Source of the DNA: Paenibacillus cremeus
Lineage (GTDB): Bacteria; Bacillota; Bacilli; Paenibacillales; NBRC-103111
Assembly (NCBI RefSeq): GCF_007786445.1
Contig: NZ_VNJI01000030.1
Span: 22,380-86,379, forward strand
Length of the DNA: 64,000 nt
Direction of reading: 5' to 3'
In this document: piece after piece, positions 9,460-17,747 of the stretch
Position numbering within the stretch: the first letter of the stretch is position 1
How the letters are laid out: each line of letters starts with the position of its first letter
Notes under the pieces: model-generated
Database searches by the model: none
Told to the model about the DNA's origin: nothing
What the model saw: only the letters and a program-made list of their open reading frames with translations
Position numbers and translations under genes: made by a program

Positions 9460-11001
9460 ATGACCTCCATCAGCATCAGGCTGGATGAAGAGATAGGACG
9501 CATTAATCCCAATATTTACGGACACTTTGTCGAGCACTTGGGTGGAGTTGTGTACGATGGGATTTGGGTAGGCGAAGACTCCGAAATTCCTAATATCCAT
9601 GGATTCAGGCAGGAGCTCGTAGAAAAATTGAAGGCCATTCAACCCGGGGTGATCCGCTGGCCGGGCGGCTGCTTTGCGGAGACGTACGACTGGAGAGACG
9701 GCATCGGCCCGAGAGAGCAGCGTCCCACAACTGTGAATTGGTGGTATATGAATGACGGGAAATTTGAATCCAATCAGGTCGGAACCCACGAATTTATCGA
9801 GTTTTGCAGGCTGGTTAATGCCGAACCGTATTTTGCCGTAAATGCTACGACAACAACCGTATTAGATGCTAGAAACTGGATTGAATATTGCAATATGCCG
9901 CAGGGGACAACCACACTTGCCCAAGAACGAGAAAAGAACGGAAGTCCTGAGCCGTTCAATGTAAAGTATTGGGGCTTGGGCAACGAAAATTGGGGTGGCG
10001 GCGGTTGTATGACACCCGAGGATTACTGCCATATTTACAGAAAATACGGCATTATTAGTAAAAGTGTCGGACCGGATCTTCAATACATCGCTTGCGGACC
10101 GTATGAAGGTATTCCAGAGTGGACGGAAAAGTTTTTTAATAAATACCAGGAGATGTATACGGTAGGGCGGATCCCCCCGATGTTTGGATACTCGCTTCAC
10201 TACTATGTAACTAACTCCGGAAACATGGGCTCGGAGCTGGACTATACCGACGCTCAGTGGTATGAAATGATACGCATTGGATTGGACATGGAGCCGTTTA
10301 TCCAGTCGCAGTATGAAATGATTCGCACTGCGATGCCAAGCAGCTCGATAGGACTTATCGTCGATGAATGGGGAGTGTGGCACCTGCAGAACGGCAAGCA
10401 TCCACTGCCGGGCAAATACTTGTTTGAGCAGCCGAGCACGATGCGAGAAGCGGTTCTGGCGGCGCTTTCATTGAACATTTTCAACAATCACTGCGATAAG
10501 GTCGTCATGGCTAACCTAGCGCAGCTGGTTAACTGTATTCATTCCCTGTTTCTTGCCAAGGGAAATACTTGTGTGGCAACGACTAGCTACTATGTGTTTG
10601 ATATGTATAAAATTCACCAGAACGCAATATGCCTTAAAACAGAGGTCGATTGCAAGAACATCACCTATACAATAGATGGCGAGCTGCACTACATTCCAAG
10701 CATCTCATGCTCTGCATCGGTTAAGGACGGCATATTAGCAATTACACTAGTGAACTTAGCTATTGACGAAGATCAGGAGGTTAAGCTTGATCTGTATGGC
10801 GGACAATGCGCGAGGGAGGGGACGATGGTCGTCTTATCTTCCTCCAGCCATAAGGATGGCAATACGTTTGAGGAACCGTATAAGGTTACACCGGTGAAAC
10901 ATATCGTATCGCCGGATGTGGGTTCAGAGCTTACGGTCACAGCTCCTAAAGCGTCGGTTGTTTTGCTTATGTTGAATATTTTGAAGATACGAATTGCTTG
11001 A
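9460..11001 (+). CDS. Alpha-L-arabinofuranosidase, GH51 (second type)
   Basis: A 513-aa cytoplasmic GH51 enzyme with acid/base Glu176 in GNENWGGGG and nucleophile Glu303 in DEWGVW. It shares the fold landmarks of the enzyme at 7626 ([28 protein letters not shown]) but differs in the loops: VNWWYMNDG, and TTTTVLDARNW in place of the [11 protein letters not shown] segment. It is therefore a distinct subgroup and probably differs in linkage or chain-length preference. It is the last gene of the operon, 16 nt after the DUF6171-like gene; a hairpin follows the stop. Confidence 0.95.
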   Translation: MTSISIRLDEEIGRINPNIYGHFVEHLGGVVYDGIWVGEDSEIPNIHGFRQELVEKLKAIQPGVIRWPGGCFAETYDWRDGIGPREQRPTTVNWWYMNDGKFESNQVGTHEFIEFCRLVNAEPYFAVNATTTTVLDARNWIEYCNMPQGTTTLAQEREKNGSPEPFNVKYWGLGNENWGGGGCMTPEDYCHIYRKYGIISKSVGPDLQYIACGPYEGIPEWTEKFFNKYQEMYTVGRIPPMFGYSLHYYVTNSGNMGSELDYTDAQWYEMIRIGLDMEPFIQSQYEMIRTAMPSSSIGLIVDEWGVWHLQNGKHPLPGKYLFEQPSTMREAVLAALSLNIFNNHCDKVVMANLAQLVNCIHSLFLAKGNTCVATTSYYVFDMYKIHQNAICLKTEVDCKNITYTIDGELHYIPSISCSASVKDGILAITLVNLAIDEDQEVKLDLYGGQCAREGTMVVLSSSSHKDGNTFEEPYKVTPVKHIVSPDVGSELTVTAPKASVVLLMLNILKIRIA

Positions 11002-11009
11002 TTAATGAA

Positions 11010-11041
11010 AAGGTCTGGTGGTCGGTTGATCGCCAGGCCTT
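11010..11041 (+). terminator. Hairpin at end of arabinofuranosidase operon
   Basis: An 11-bp stem with two G-U pairs (AAGGTCTGGTG / CGCCAGGCCTT) and a 10-nt loop starts 9 nt after the GH51 stop. The following sequence has only scattered T residues, so termination may be partial. Confidence 0.5.
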
Positions 11042-11136
11042 CGCTTGTATTGAAATGCCATCAGGTCCGTTGTCTACATGGAAGGGGAATGATAGACTTG
11101 ACTTTAAAGCTATGTTCGTGAACGGAGGCCGGTAAA

Positions 11137-11940
11137 ATGGATTTATATCAAATGGCAGAGAATATCAATATATTAAGTGGCTTTCTTGGAAAAAGAGATA
11201 TAGACACGTTGACAAGTCAGGCTCTAGAAGAAAAATATCGAATTTCACAAACGGATTTGCTGATTTTATTTGGCGGTAGTATAGCCTATGGTTGTGATGT
11301 AGTTGGACAAGCCGTTTCAAACCATATTGTCAAGAACTTTATGATTGTTGGTGGAGAAGGACATACTACGGAAAGTTTACGTCGAACCATTCATAATGCT
11401 GTTCCTGAAATAGAAACTACGGGAAAAATGGAAGCAGATCTAATGAGTGAATATATAAAATGGAAGTATGATATTGACAATATTTTAATAGAGCGAAATT
11501 CAACGAATTGTGGAAATAACATTACTTACGCGTTAGATGTTATAAAACAAAATAATCTTTCCCTAAACAACCTTATTATTGTCCAAGACTCAACGATGCA
11601 GTGTAGGATGGATGCGGGGTTTCGAAAATATCTCCAAGATCCAAAGGTTGAAGTAATAAATTTTGCTTCCTATCAGGCTAGAGTGGAAGTGAAAAATGAA
11701 AAACTAGTAATGGAACCGACAGGTATTTGGGGGATGTGGGAAATAGAACGATATGTTTCTTTACTGATGGGAGAAATTCCAAGACTATTAGATGATATCC
11801 ATGGGTATGGTCCGAACGGAAAAAACTATATTGCCCATGTGGATATCCCTATAAATGTATTGAAAGCATTTGAAGAGCTGAAAGTGGAATATGGAGATTT
11901 AGTGAGAGTGGCCAATCCTTTGTATGCTTCAAAAAGATGA
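11137..11940 (+). CDS. YdcF/DUF218-like protein
   Basis: A 267-aa protein of the ElyC/SanA/YdcF (DUF218) class. Landmarks are ILFGGSIAYG and MIVGGEGHTTES in the nucleotide-fold core, ERNSTNCGNNI (the conserved E-x-x-S-x-x-T-x-x-N region) and LIIVQDSTMQCR. E. coli YdcF, of about the same length, binds S-adenosylmethionine; the activity is unknown. The gene is clearly more AT-rich than its neighbours, has its own GGAGG site and is bounded by hairpins on both sides. It is a monocistronic unit and possibly a recent acquisition. Confidence 0.75.
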   Translation: MDLYQMAENINILSGFLGKRDIDTLTSQALEEKYRISQTDLLILFGGSIAYGCDVVGQAVSNHIVKNFMIVGGEGHTTESLRRTIHNAVPEIETTGKMEADLMSEYIKWKYDIDNILIERNSTNCGNNITYALDVIKQNNLSLNNLIIVQDSTMQCRMDAGFRKYLQDPKVEVINFASYQARVEVKNEKLVMEPTGIWGMWEIERYVSLLMGEIPRLLDDIHGYGPNGKNYIAHVDIPINVLKAFEELKVEYGDLVRVANPLYASKR

Positions 11941-11955
11941 CCGTGAGAAGGAGAT

Positions 11956-12011
11956 GCTCCCCTTACGGTAGACAGGTTAAACACCTGCTACTTGGAAGGG
12001 GAGCTTCTTTT
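11956..12011. terminator. Bidirectional intrinsic terminator
   Basis: GCTCCCCTT (11956-11964) pairs with AAGGGGAGC (11996-12004), followed by TTCTTTT. An inner stem (GTAG-CAGGT / ACCTG-CTAC) extends the structure. It lies between the convergent YdcF-like gene and the AIM24-family gene, so it can serve both. Confidence 0.8.
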
Positions 12012-12037
12012 ATGGAACTATCACGCCTGCACATAGC

Positions 12038-12712
12038 TCATAAAAGTAAGTGACTGGATACGACTTCAGCTACCCCATGGATCGAGATGGAATTCAGCAT
12101 GATTTCTCCCGGGCCGGTAACTTTAAAGAAATAGACGCCTTCGCCGCTCAAAAACATATTTTTGATCCCGATCTGCCGCTGTAGTTCCATGCGAACACTG
12201 GACTCATACGCCGTTAGGTGTCCAGGATGAACCAGAATGCATTCGTCGTGATCGAGCTTCTTCGTAATCAACTCCCCTTCGACCGCTACAAAAGCAGTCC
12301 CCTGGCCGGAAAGCTTGTTATAAATGACATCATTTCCTCCAAACAATCCGGTTCCCTTAATGCCAGCCTGCGTTTCAAGATGAACCTCCTCTTCGGCACA
12401 AAGAAAGCTATGCTGCTGAACCGCGATCTCTTTTCCAGATAATTGGAGAGGGATGATTTGGCTTGGAAAACGAGTACTAAACACAACCTCGCCGCTAGTG
12501 CCCGATATTAATTCGAAATGGTTAATAAAAGGGTTGTTGCCTGCAATCACGCGCTTAATCATTTCACTAAGTCGACCCGTACTATTGGTAAGCAAACGGA
12601 TATTTGGTGTCATATAGATCAGATTGCCGGATTGACAATAGACACTTTTACACTGGTTATTCAATTCGATAGATAGGTGCTGTATGGAATCGCCGTCAAT
12701 TTTAAAAATCAT
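12038..12712 (-). CDS. AIM24 family protein
   Basis: A 224-aa protein with the beta-rich AIM24/TIGR00266 fold. Signatures are VYCQSGNLIYMTPNI near the N terminus, a glycine-rich centre (GIKGTGLFGGNDVIYNKLSGQG) and VHPGHLTAYESSV before the C terminus. Bacterial members have no established function. The start is ATG with GAGGGG upstream. A possible 44-codon ORF precedes it on the same strand by 37 nt. It converges on the YdcF-like gene. Confidence 0.75.
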   Translation of the reverse strand: MIFKIDGDSIQHLSIELNNQCKSVYCQSGNLIYMTPNIRLLTNSTGRLSEMIKRVIAGNNPFINHFELISGTSGEVVFSTRFPSQIIPLQLSGKEIAVQQHSFLCAEEEVHLETQAGIKGTGLFGGNDVIYNKLSGQGTAFVAVEGELITKKLDHDECILVHPGHLTAYESSVRMELQRQIGIKNMFLSGEGVYFFKVTGPGEIMLNSISIHGVAEVVSSHLLL

Positions 12713-12749
12713 ATCGTTCGCCCCTCTATAGTTACACCTTCAGTCGTAT

Positions 12750-12884
12750 TTACAATCTGGTCTCCTCTCCCCCAAACTGTTCATATATAGAAGGCTTTGC
12801 TTCGTCTTTCTTCACTTCCTTGATCGGAATAAGATCGCTCAATGTATGCCATACTAATGTACCTCCCCGCAGCATGATCTCCAT
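12750..12884 (-). CDS. Possible small ORF upstream of AIM24 gene
   Basis: A 44-codon open frame (begins MEIMLRGGTLVWH, ends GGEETRL) lies 37 nt before the AIM24 gene on the same strand. It has no good ribosome site. A competing 23-codon ORF in another frame (MAYIERSYSDQ...) does have GGGGAGG at good spacing. At most one is real; either could be a leader peptide. No homology is recognised. Confidence 0.25.
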   Translation of the reverse strand: MEIMLRGGTLVWHTLSDLIPIKEVKKDEAKPSIYEQFGGEETRL

Positions 12885-12916
12885 TTCTAGTTTAACAAGT
12901 GGAGTTGCTTTCGGGT

Positions 12917-12932
12917 TGTGATTGAAGTCACA
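12917..12932. promoter_or_regulatory. FNR/CRP-type box
   Basis: TGTGATTGAAGTCACA matches TGTGA-N6-TCACA exactly. It lies 65 nt before the small membrane-protein gene that opens the first qox module. A TAAAAT sequence (12943-12948) could be its -10; the box would then be centred near -30. An oxygen-responsive Crp/Fnr regulator is a natural candidate for an oxidase locus. Confidence 0.5.
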
Positions 12933-12996
12933 TCAATTGGGTTAAAATAGGCGGGAGAAAGCACGCTACTTACTACGTTGAGGAAGTGAAGCGAAC

Positions 12997-13245
12997 GTGA
13001 CAACGAAATCCGCGGCTGGGCAAAATACAGAACGTGAGGGGAGCTCATTGTTCTTAATCATGAAGATCGCCGCATGGGCAGCGCTTATTATAGGTGGAAT
13101 TTTGTGCCTTACCAATATCAATGAATTCAACGACCACAACGGATCCCTAATGGCTGGAATCGGCTTTTTGGTGGGCAGCGTCTTCATTTACACGATTGGG
13201 ATGGCGATGAACCTGGTGCATAAACGCAAGGCGGAGTCCGAATAA
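12997..13245 (+). CDS. Small two-helix membrane protein, copy 1
   Basis: An 82-aa protein starting with GTG behind GAGGAAGTG. It has two hydrophobic helices (about residues 20-42 and 52-74) joined by a short acidic/Asn-rich loop (EFNDHNGS), and a basic C terminus (HKRK). No family is recognised. A close paralog of the same length lies at 21875 in the same position relative to the second qoxABCD cluster, which ties it to the oxidase either as an accessory subunit or as a passenger in the duplication. A conserved terminator separates it from qoxA, so it is mainly transcribed alone. Confidence 0.75.
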   Translation: MTTKSAAGQNTEREGSSLFLIMKIAAWAALIIGGILCLTNINEFNDHNGSLMAGIGFLVGSVFIYTIGMAMNLVHKRKAESE

Positions 13246-13262
13246 GCAGCATCGTTCATTAA

Positions 13263-13300
13263 GGGCTGTTTCCTTCATTGGAGACAGTCCTAATTTTTTT
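13263..13300 (+). terminator. Intrinsic terminator between small gene and qoxA
   Basis: An 11-bp stem (GGGCTGTTTCC / GGAGACAGTCC, two G-U pairs) with a 6-nt loop is followed by a seven-T run. The equivalent hairpin in the second module at 22150 keeps the same left arm. Confidence 0.85.
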
Positions 13301-13386
13301 CACATCGCTGGAGACACTGTAATATTGATCTCAATTCTGGGGAAAATTAGGTGAATCTAAGGAGATGTATAGGAGATGAGGAACTT

Positions 13387-14403
13387 ATGACTATTTCGAA
13401 GATGATGCGGCGGTTCACTGCGTTCGGCATTCTGGCGGGTACCATGATCGTAGCTGCGGGCTGCAAGTCGATGATCGTCTTCGATCCGAAGGGGCCCATC
13501 GGTGCCCAGCAGCGTGACTTGATTAATCTTACGATGCTGCTCTGCCTCATTATATTGGTCCCGGTGCTGATCCTTACGGCCTGGATCGTATGGCGCTTCC
13601 GCGACAAGAAAAACAACAACGCGCCCTATCAGCCGATCTGGTCTCACAGCACTAAACTGGAGATTATCTGGTGGGGCATCCCCATCGCAGTGATATTGGT
13701 GCTGGCCCTTTTCACAGTACACTACACGTACGCCCTAGATCCCGCGAAGCCTCTCGTATCGGAGAAGAAGCCCGTCAGAATCCAGGTGACATCGCTGGAT
13801 TGGAAATGGCTGTTCCAGTATCCGGAGCAAGGGATTGCAACGGTCAACTATCTGGTCATTCCGGAGCGTACGCCGATTAAGTTTGAGCTGACCTCCGATG
13901 GTCCCATGAATTCATTCTGGGTGCCGCAGCTCGGGGGGATGATCTACACGATGTCCGGCATGTCGACGACGCTTTATCTTCAAGCGGACGAAACCGGTAA
14001 TTACATGGGTACAGGAGCCAACTTCACAGGCCGGGACTTCGGGAGAATGGGCTTTACTACGAAAGCCGTCGCTCAGGCGGATTTTGATAAATGGGTCGCA
14101 GAAGCCAAGGCGAGCAAAAACATGCTGACGGAAGAGGGCTATCAGAAGCTGGCGCTGCCCGGGGCGTCTGACCTCATGACGTTCGCTTCGATCCCGTCCG
14201 GCTTGTTCGAGCGAATTGTCCACGAGTACTCTATGAGCCGCGGAGCACCTCCGGGAATAACCCTGAAGGCAAAGACGCTTAGCGGGGAGAAAGCCTTGGA
14301 GCAATCGGAAGGCGGCCAGCTGCCGCCCGGCAATAATGCGCAAAAGGATATCCATCAGATGGGCAATTCCGGCCACAACATGCATATGAATCATGGCAAA
14401 TGA
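13387..14403 (+). CDS. qoxA: Cytochrome aa3 quinol oxidase subunit II, copy 1
   Basis: A ~338-aa lipoprotein subunit II of the aa3-type menaquinol oxidase. The ATG at 13387 follows AGGAGATGAGG and yields a signal with lipobox AAGC; an upstream in-frame GTG at 13351 would bury this. Two helices follow (TMLLCLIILVPVLILTAWIVW and a second near IIWWGIPIAVILVLA), then the cupredoxin domain (SLDWKWLFQYPEQG, MNSFWVPQLGG). The CuA-binding C-x-x-x-C motif of cytochrome c oxidases is absent, as expected for a quinol oxidase. The C-terminal tail is Met/His-rich (MGNSGHNMHMNHGK). It is the first gene of qoxABCD. Confidence 0.95.
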   Translation: MTISKMMRRFTAFGILAGTMIVAAGCKSMIVFDPKGPIGAQQRDLINLTMLLCLIILVPVLILTAWIVWRFRDKKNNNAPYQPIWSHSTKLEIIWWGIPIAVILVLALFTVHYTYALDPAKPLVSEKKPVRIQVTSLDWKWLFQYPEQGIATVNYLVIPERTPIKFELTSDGPMNSFWVPQLGGMIYTMSGMSTTLYLQADETGNYMGTGANFTGRDFGRMGFTTKAVAQADFDKWVAEAKASKNMLTEEGYQKLALPGASDLMTFASIPSGLFERIVHEYSMSRGAPPGITLKAKTLSGEKALEQSEGGQLPPGNNAQKDIHQMGNSGHNMHMNHGK

Positions 14404-14421
14404 AAGGAGGGGCTTTTCGGG

Positions 14422-16389
14422 ATGGACTCAATATTAAATTTCGCTAAATGGTTTTTCGTGACGGGTGATCCGCTGATTTACGGGGCGGACGTCGCGATCA
14501 CGCTGACGATGGTCGCCATCGTCTTCGTATTGACGTATTTTAGAAAATGGGGCTGGTTATGGCGCGAGTGGCTGACGACCGTCGATCATAAACGCGTCGG
14601 GATTATGTACATCATCGCTGCGCTGCTCATGCTGTTCCGCGGCGGTGTCGATGCGCTGATGATGCGGACGCAGCTCGCGTTTCCCGATATGAAATTTTTG
14701 ACGCCGGAGCATTACAATGAGGTATTCACCACGCATGGTGTCATCATGATCCTGTTCATGGCGATGCCGCTCATGTTCGGCTTGTTTAACATCGCCGTAC
14801 CGCTGCAGCTGGGCGCGCGCGACGTCGCGTTCCCGTTCCTGAACTCGCTGAGCTTCTGGCTGTTCTTCTTCGGAGCCATGCTGTTCAATATGTCGTTCGT
14901 AATCGGCGGCTCGGCGAATGGCGGCTGGCTGTCGTATCCGCCATTGTCGGAGCTCACAGGCAGCCCCGGCGTCGGGGAAGATTTCTACATCTGGGGGATT
15001 CAGATTTCCGGGATCGGGTCCTTAATGACGGGGATCAACTTTATTGTAACCATCGTCAAAATGCGTGCTCCCGGCATGACGTGGTCGAGGGTGCCGATGT
15101 TTTCGTGGTCGGTGCTCTCAAGCTGCATCGCGATCATCGTTGCGTTTCCTGTGCTGACCGTCACGCTGGCGCTGCTGTTCTTAGACCGTTTTCTGGGCGC
15201 CCACTTCTTCACGATGGACGGCGGCGGCAACGCGATGATGTATGTCAACTTGATCTGGATGTGGGGCCATCCGGAGGTGTACATCGTCGTTCTACCCGCC
15301 TTTGGGATTTTCTCGGAAGTCGTGGCGACCTTCTCGAAGAAGCGGCTGTTTGGCTACGGCTCCATGGTGTTTGCGATGATGAGCATCAGCCTCATGTCGT
15401 ATTTTACATGGCTCCATCACTTCTTTACGATGGGCTCGGGAGCCAACGTCAATCTCTTTTTTGCGATTACCACCATGATCATTGCGATTCCAACCGGGGT
15501 CAAAATTTTCAACTGGCTCTTCACGATGTTCCGCGGCCGGATTTCGTTCCCAACACCGATGCTCTGGACGGTTTCCTTCATTCCCTGCTTCGTCGTGGGT
15601 GGCATGACCGGGGTGATGCTCTCGGTTGCGCCTGCCGATTTTCAGTTCCATAACAGCTATTTCCTAATCGCGCACTTCCATCAAGTGCTGATCGGCGGCG
15701 TCGCCTTCGGCTATTTCGCGGGCTTGTATTACTGGTGGCCGAAAATGTTCGGCTTCAAGCTGAACGAACCGATCGGCAAATGGGCGTTCTGGATTTGGAA
15801 CATCGGCTTCTATGTGTGCTTTATGCCGCAATATGTGGTGGGCCTCGACGGCATGACCCGCCGCGTCAGCACGTACGGCTGGGATACCGGATGGTGGGCG
15901 CTCAACTTCATATCTACGATCGGCGGCTTTTTGATGGGCCTCGGCTTCTTATTCCAGGTTTGGCAGATCGCGCATAGCATCAAGTTTATGGAAAAGGACA
16001 CAACGGGCGATCCGTGGGGAGCCCGCACGCTGGAATGGTCGATTCCGTCGCCTGCGCCTCTGTATAACTTCGCGACCACCCCTCTCGTGACGGATCGCGA
16101 CGATTGGTGGGAGATGAAGGAACGCATCGCCAAGGGGAAAGCGCCGCAGTCGAAGCCTGAGCTGGAGCCGATCCATATGCCGAAAAACTCGGCGATCCCG
16201 TTCATTCAATCGGTATGTTGGTTTACAGCCGGCTTTGGGCTCATCTTTCACTGGCTCTGGATTGCAATTCCCGGCTTTATCGGGGTGGCACTGACGCTGC
16301 TGGCGCACTCGTTCAATTACGATACCGATTACTATATCCCGGTGGATGAAATTAGGCGTACGGAAGCTGAAGCAAGGAGGTTTGTCTGA
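14422..16389 (+). CDS. qoxB: Cytochrome aa3 quinol oxidase subunit I, copy 1
   Basis: A 655-aa, many-helix heme-copper oxidase subunit I. It reduces O2 to water at the heme a3-CuB centre and pumps protons. Landmarks are TTHGVIMILFMAMP (heme-ligand region), WMWGHPEVY (CuB His with the cross-linked Tyr), WLHHFFTMG (two more CuB His) and AHFHQVLIGG (heme ligands). It starts 18 nt after qoxA behind AAAGGAGGGG, and its stop overlaps the qoxC start by one base. A nearly identical-length paralog is at 23422. Confidence 0.97.
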   Translation: MDSILNFAKWFFVTGDPLIYGADVAITLTMVAIVFVLTYFRKWGWLWREWLTTVDHKRVGIMYIIAALLMLFRGGVDALMMRTQLAFPDMKFLTPEHYNEVFTTHGVIMILFMAMPLMFGLFNIAVPLQLGARDVAFPFLNSLSFWLFFFGAMLFNMSFVIGGSANGGWLSYPPLSELTGSPGVGEDFYIWGIQISGIGSLMTGINFIVTIVKMRAPGMTWSRVPMFSWSVLSSCIAIIVAFPVLTVTLALLFLDRFLGAHFFTMDGGGNAMMYVNLIWMWGHPEVYIVVLPAFGIFSEVVATFSKKRLFGYGSMVFAMMSISLMSYFTWLHHFFTMGSGANVNLFFAITTMIIAIPTGVKIFNWLFTMFRGRISFPTPMLWTVSFIPCFVVGGMTGVMLSVAPADFQFHNSYFLIAHFHQVLIGGVAFGYFAGLYYWWPKMFGFKLNEPIGKWAFWIWNIGFYVCFMPQYVVGLDGMTRRVSTYGWDTGWWALNFISTIGGFLMGLGFLFQVWQIAHSIKFMEKDTTGDPWGARTLEWSIPSPAPLYNFATTPLVTDRDDWWEMKERIAKGKAPQSKPELEPIHMPKNSAIPFIQSVCWFTAGFGLIFHWLWIAIPGFIGVALTLLAHSFNYDTDYYIPVDEIRRTEAEARRFV

Positions 16390-17009
16390 TGGCGAACACC
16401 TACAATGATGCGCAGGCTCATGCCCACGCAGGAGGCCATGATGGCCATCACGACCTAGAGGAGCTTCGAAAGTTTGGATTTTGGATTTTCCTGATTACCG
16501 ACTTAATCTTGTTCTCTGCCCTGTTCGCTACCTATCTCGTCCTGCACGAGAACACCGCGGGAGGGCCGGGAGCTAAAGAGCTCTTCGAGATGCCCGGGGT
16601 CATTGCCGAAACGTTCATCCTGCTGACCAGCAGCTTCACCAGCGGTCTAGCGGTGCTCGCGATGAATGCGGGCAGCCGGAAAGGGCTGGTCGGCTGGCTC
16701 ATTGTGACGGTTTTGCTCGGCGTCTGCTTTATCGTGCTGGAATTAACCGAGTTCGCGAAGCTCGTAGGTGAAGGACATACGATTCACTCCAGCGCGTTTT
16801 TGTCCGGCTTCTTCACGCTGGTCGGCACGCATGGGCTGCATGTGTCGGTGGGCATCTGCTGGATCACAGCGCTGATTATCCAGTTAACCCGGCGCGGCAT
16901 CACCTCCGTCACCCAGCGCAAGGTACATATTACGAGCTTGTACTGGCACTTTTTGGACGCAGTTTGGATTTTCGTGTTCACGTTCGTTTACTTGATGGGG
17001 GTGATGTGA
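16389..17009 (+). CDS. qoxC: Cytochrome aa3 quinol oxidase subunit III, copy 1
   Basis: A 206-aa, five-helix subunit III (FWIFLITDLILFSALFATY, FILLTSSFTSGLAVLAMN, GTHGLHVSVGICW, SLYWHFLDAVWIFVF). It starts at the ATG overlapping the qoxB stop. The first ~25 residues are unusually His-rich (AHAHAGGHDGHHD). It stabilises subunit I and the O2/proton path in this enzyme family. The gene order qoxABCD is complete. Confidence 0.95.
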   Translation: MANTYNDAQAHAHAGGHDGHHDLEELRKFGFWIFLITDLILFSALFATYLVLHENTAGGPGAKELFEMPGVIAETFILLTSSFTSGLAVLAMNAGSRKGLVGWLIVTVLLGVCFIVLELTEFAKLVGEGHTIHSSAFLSGFFTLVGTHGLHVSVGICWITALIIQLTRRGITSVTQRKVHITSLYWHFLDAVWIFVFTFVYLMGVM

Positions 17010-17010
17010 C

Positions 17011-17349
17011 TTGGCGCACAATAACGCAGTAGGCCACGGTAGTCATGGCGGCCATGCAGGGCACCACGGCTCGCTCAAGGAGTATGTGCTCGGCTTCGCG
17101 CTCTCCATCATCCTGACGATTATACCGATTCTCTCGGTCCTGAACGGCTGGTTCGGGAGAACCGCGACGATCCTTGTGTTACTTGCCACGGCGGTTCTGC
17201 AATTTGCAGTGCAGCTCTTGTTCTTCATGCACCTGCGGGAAGAGAACGGGCCGCGGTATAACCTGGTCACGCTCATCCTCGGGCTGATTATCGTCGTCGT
17301 CGTCATCTACGGCTCTATCTGGATTTTGGAAAATAACCCGATGTATTAA
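17011..17349 (+). CDS. qoxD: Cytochrome aa3 quinol oxidase subunit IV, copy 1
   Basis: A 112-aa, three-helix subunit IV with the family motif LQFAVQLLFFMHLREE. It starts with TTG one base after the qoxC stop, so translation is coupled. The N terminus is a His/Gly-rich stretch (GHGSHGGHAGHHG) before the first helix. A terminator follows at 17373. Confidence 0.93.
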   Translation: MAHNNAVGHGSHGGHAGHHGSLKEYVLGFALSIILTIIPILSVLNGWFGRTATILVLLATAVLQFAVQLLFFMHLREENGPRYNLVTLILGLIIVVVVIYGSIWILENNPMY

Positions 17350-17372
17350 GATGATATTTGGATCAAATCAAG

Positions 17373-17410
17373 GAGCTATGCGGCATGTTCGCCTAGCTCT
17401 TTGTTTGTTT
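17373..17410 (+). terminator. Terminator of first qox operon
   Basis: GAGCTA (17373-17378) pairs with TAGCTC (17394-17399), with an inner GCG/CGC stem, followed by TTTGTTTGTTT. Confidence 0.75.
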
Positions 17411-17586
17411 GCGTCCACTGTGGCTTGGGCTGGATTCCACTCTTTTTCATGCTGATGAACCTTCATATGTTGAATAATTTAGTTGGACTGGCTGTGGTTT
17501 ACGCGGTTACGAAATTGCCTTTCAGCATTTTCATTCTGGCACGATGGAGGGGCTCTCGCCATATGGATGGGGATCAATTTTATTAA
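17401..17586 (+). pseudogene. CUT1 sugar permease remnant
   Basis: A 61-codon open stretch with no ribosome site encodes IPLFFMLMNLHMLNNLVGLAVVYAVTKLPFSIFIL. This resembles the central helix and loop of MalG-type sugar permeases (compare LGLLNT-x-x-G-L-x-L-VY-x-x-x-x-LPFxIW-x-L). Neither the amino- nor the carboxy-terminal part of a permease is present around it. It is best read as the debris of a lost sugar transporter between the first qox operon and the hydrolase gene. A short membrane protein is the alternative. Confidence 0.5.
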
Positions 17587-17625
17587 GCAAAACGCGAAAG
17601 CTCTGAGTAATTGAAGCAGCAGCGA

Positions 17626-17653
17626 GGAGAAGGGTGATTCCTTCTCCTTTTTT
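17626..17653 (+). terminator. Intrinsic terminator
   Basis: A perfect 8-bp stem GGAGAAGG / CCTTCTCC with a GTGATT loop is followed by six T residues. It probably belonged to the operon of the decayed permease. Confidence 0.85.
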
Positions 17654-17747
17654 CTATATAAAATTTCGGTTATGAATGGAATTTCTCACCAATACTCGTC
17701 CTGTTAATGATAAACTTCATGATAAAGCCTACATAGGAGTGATAAAA

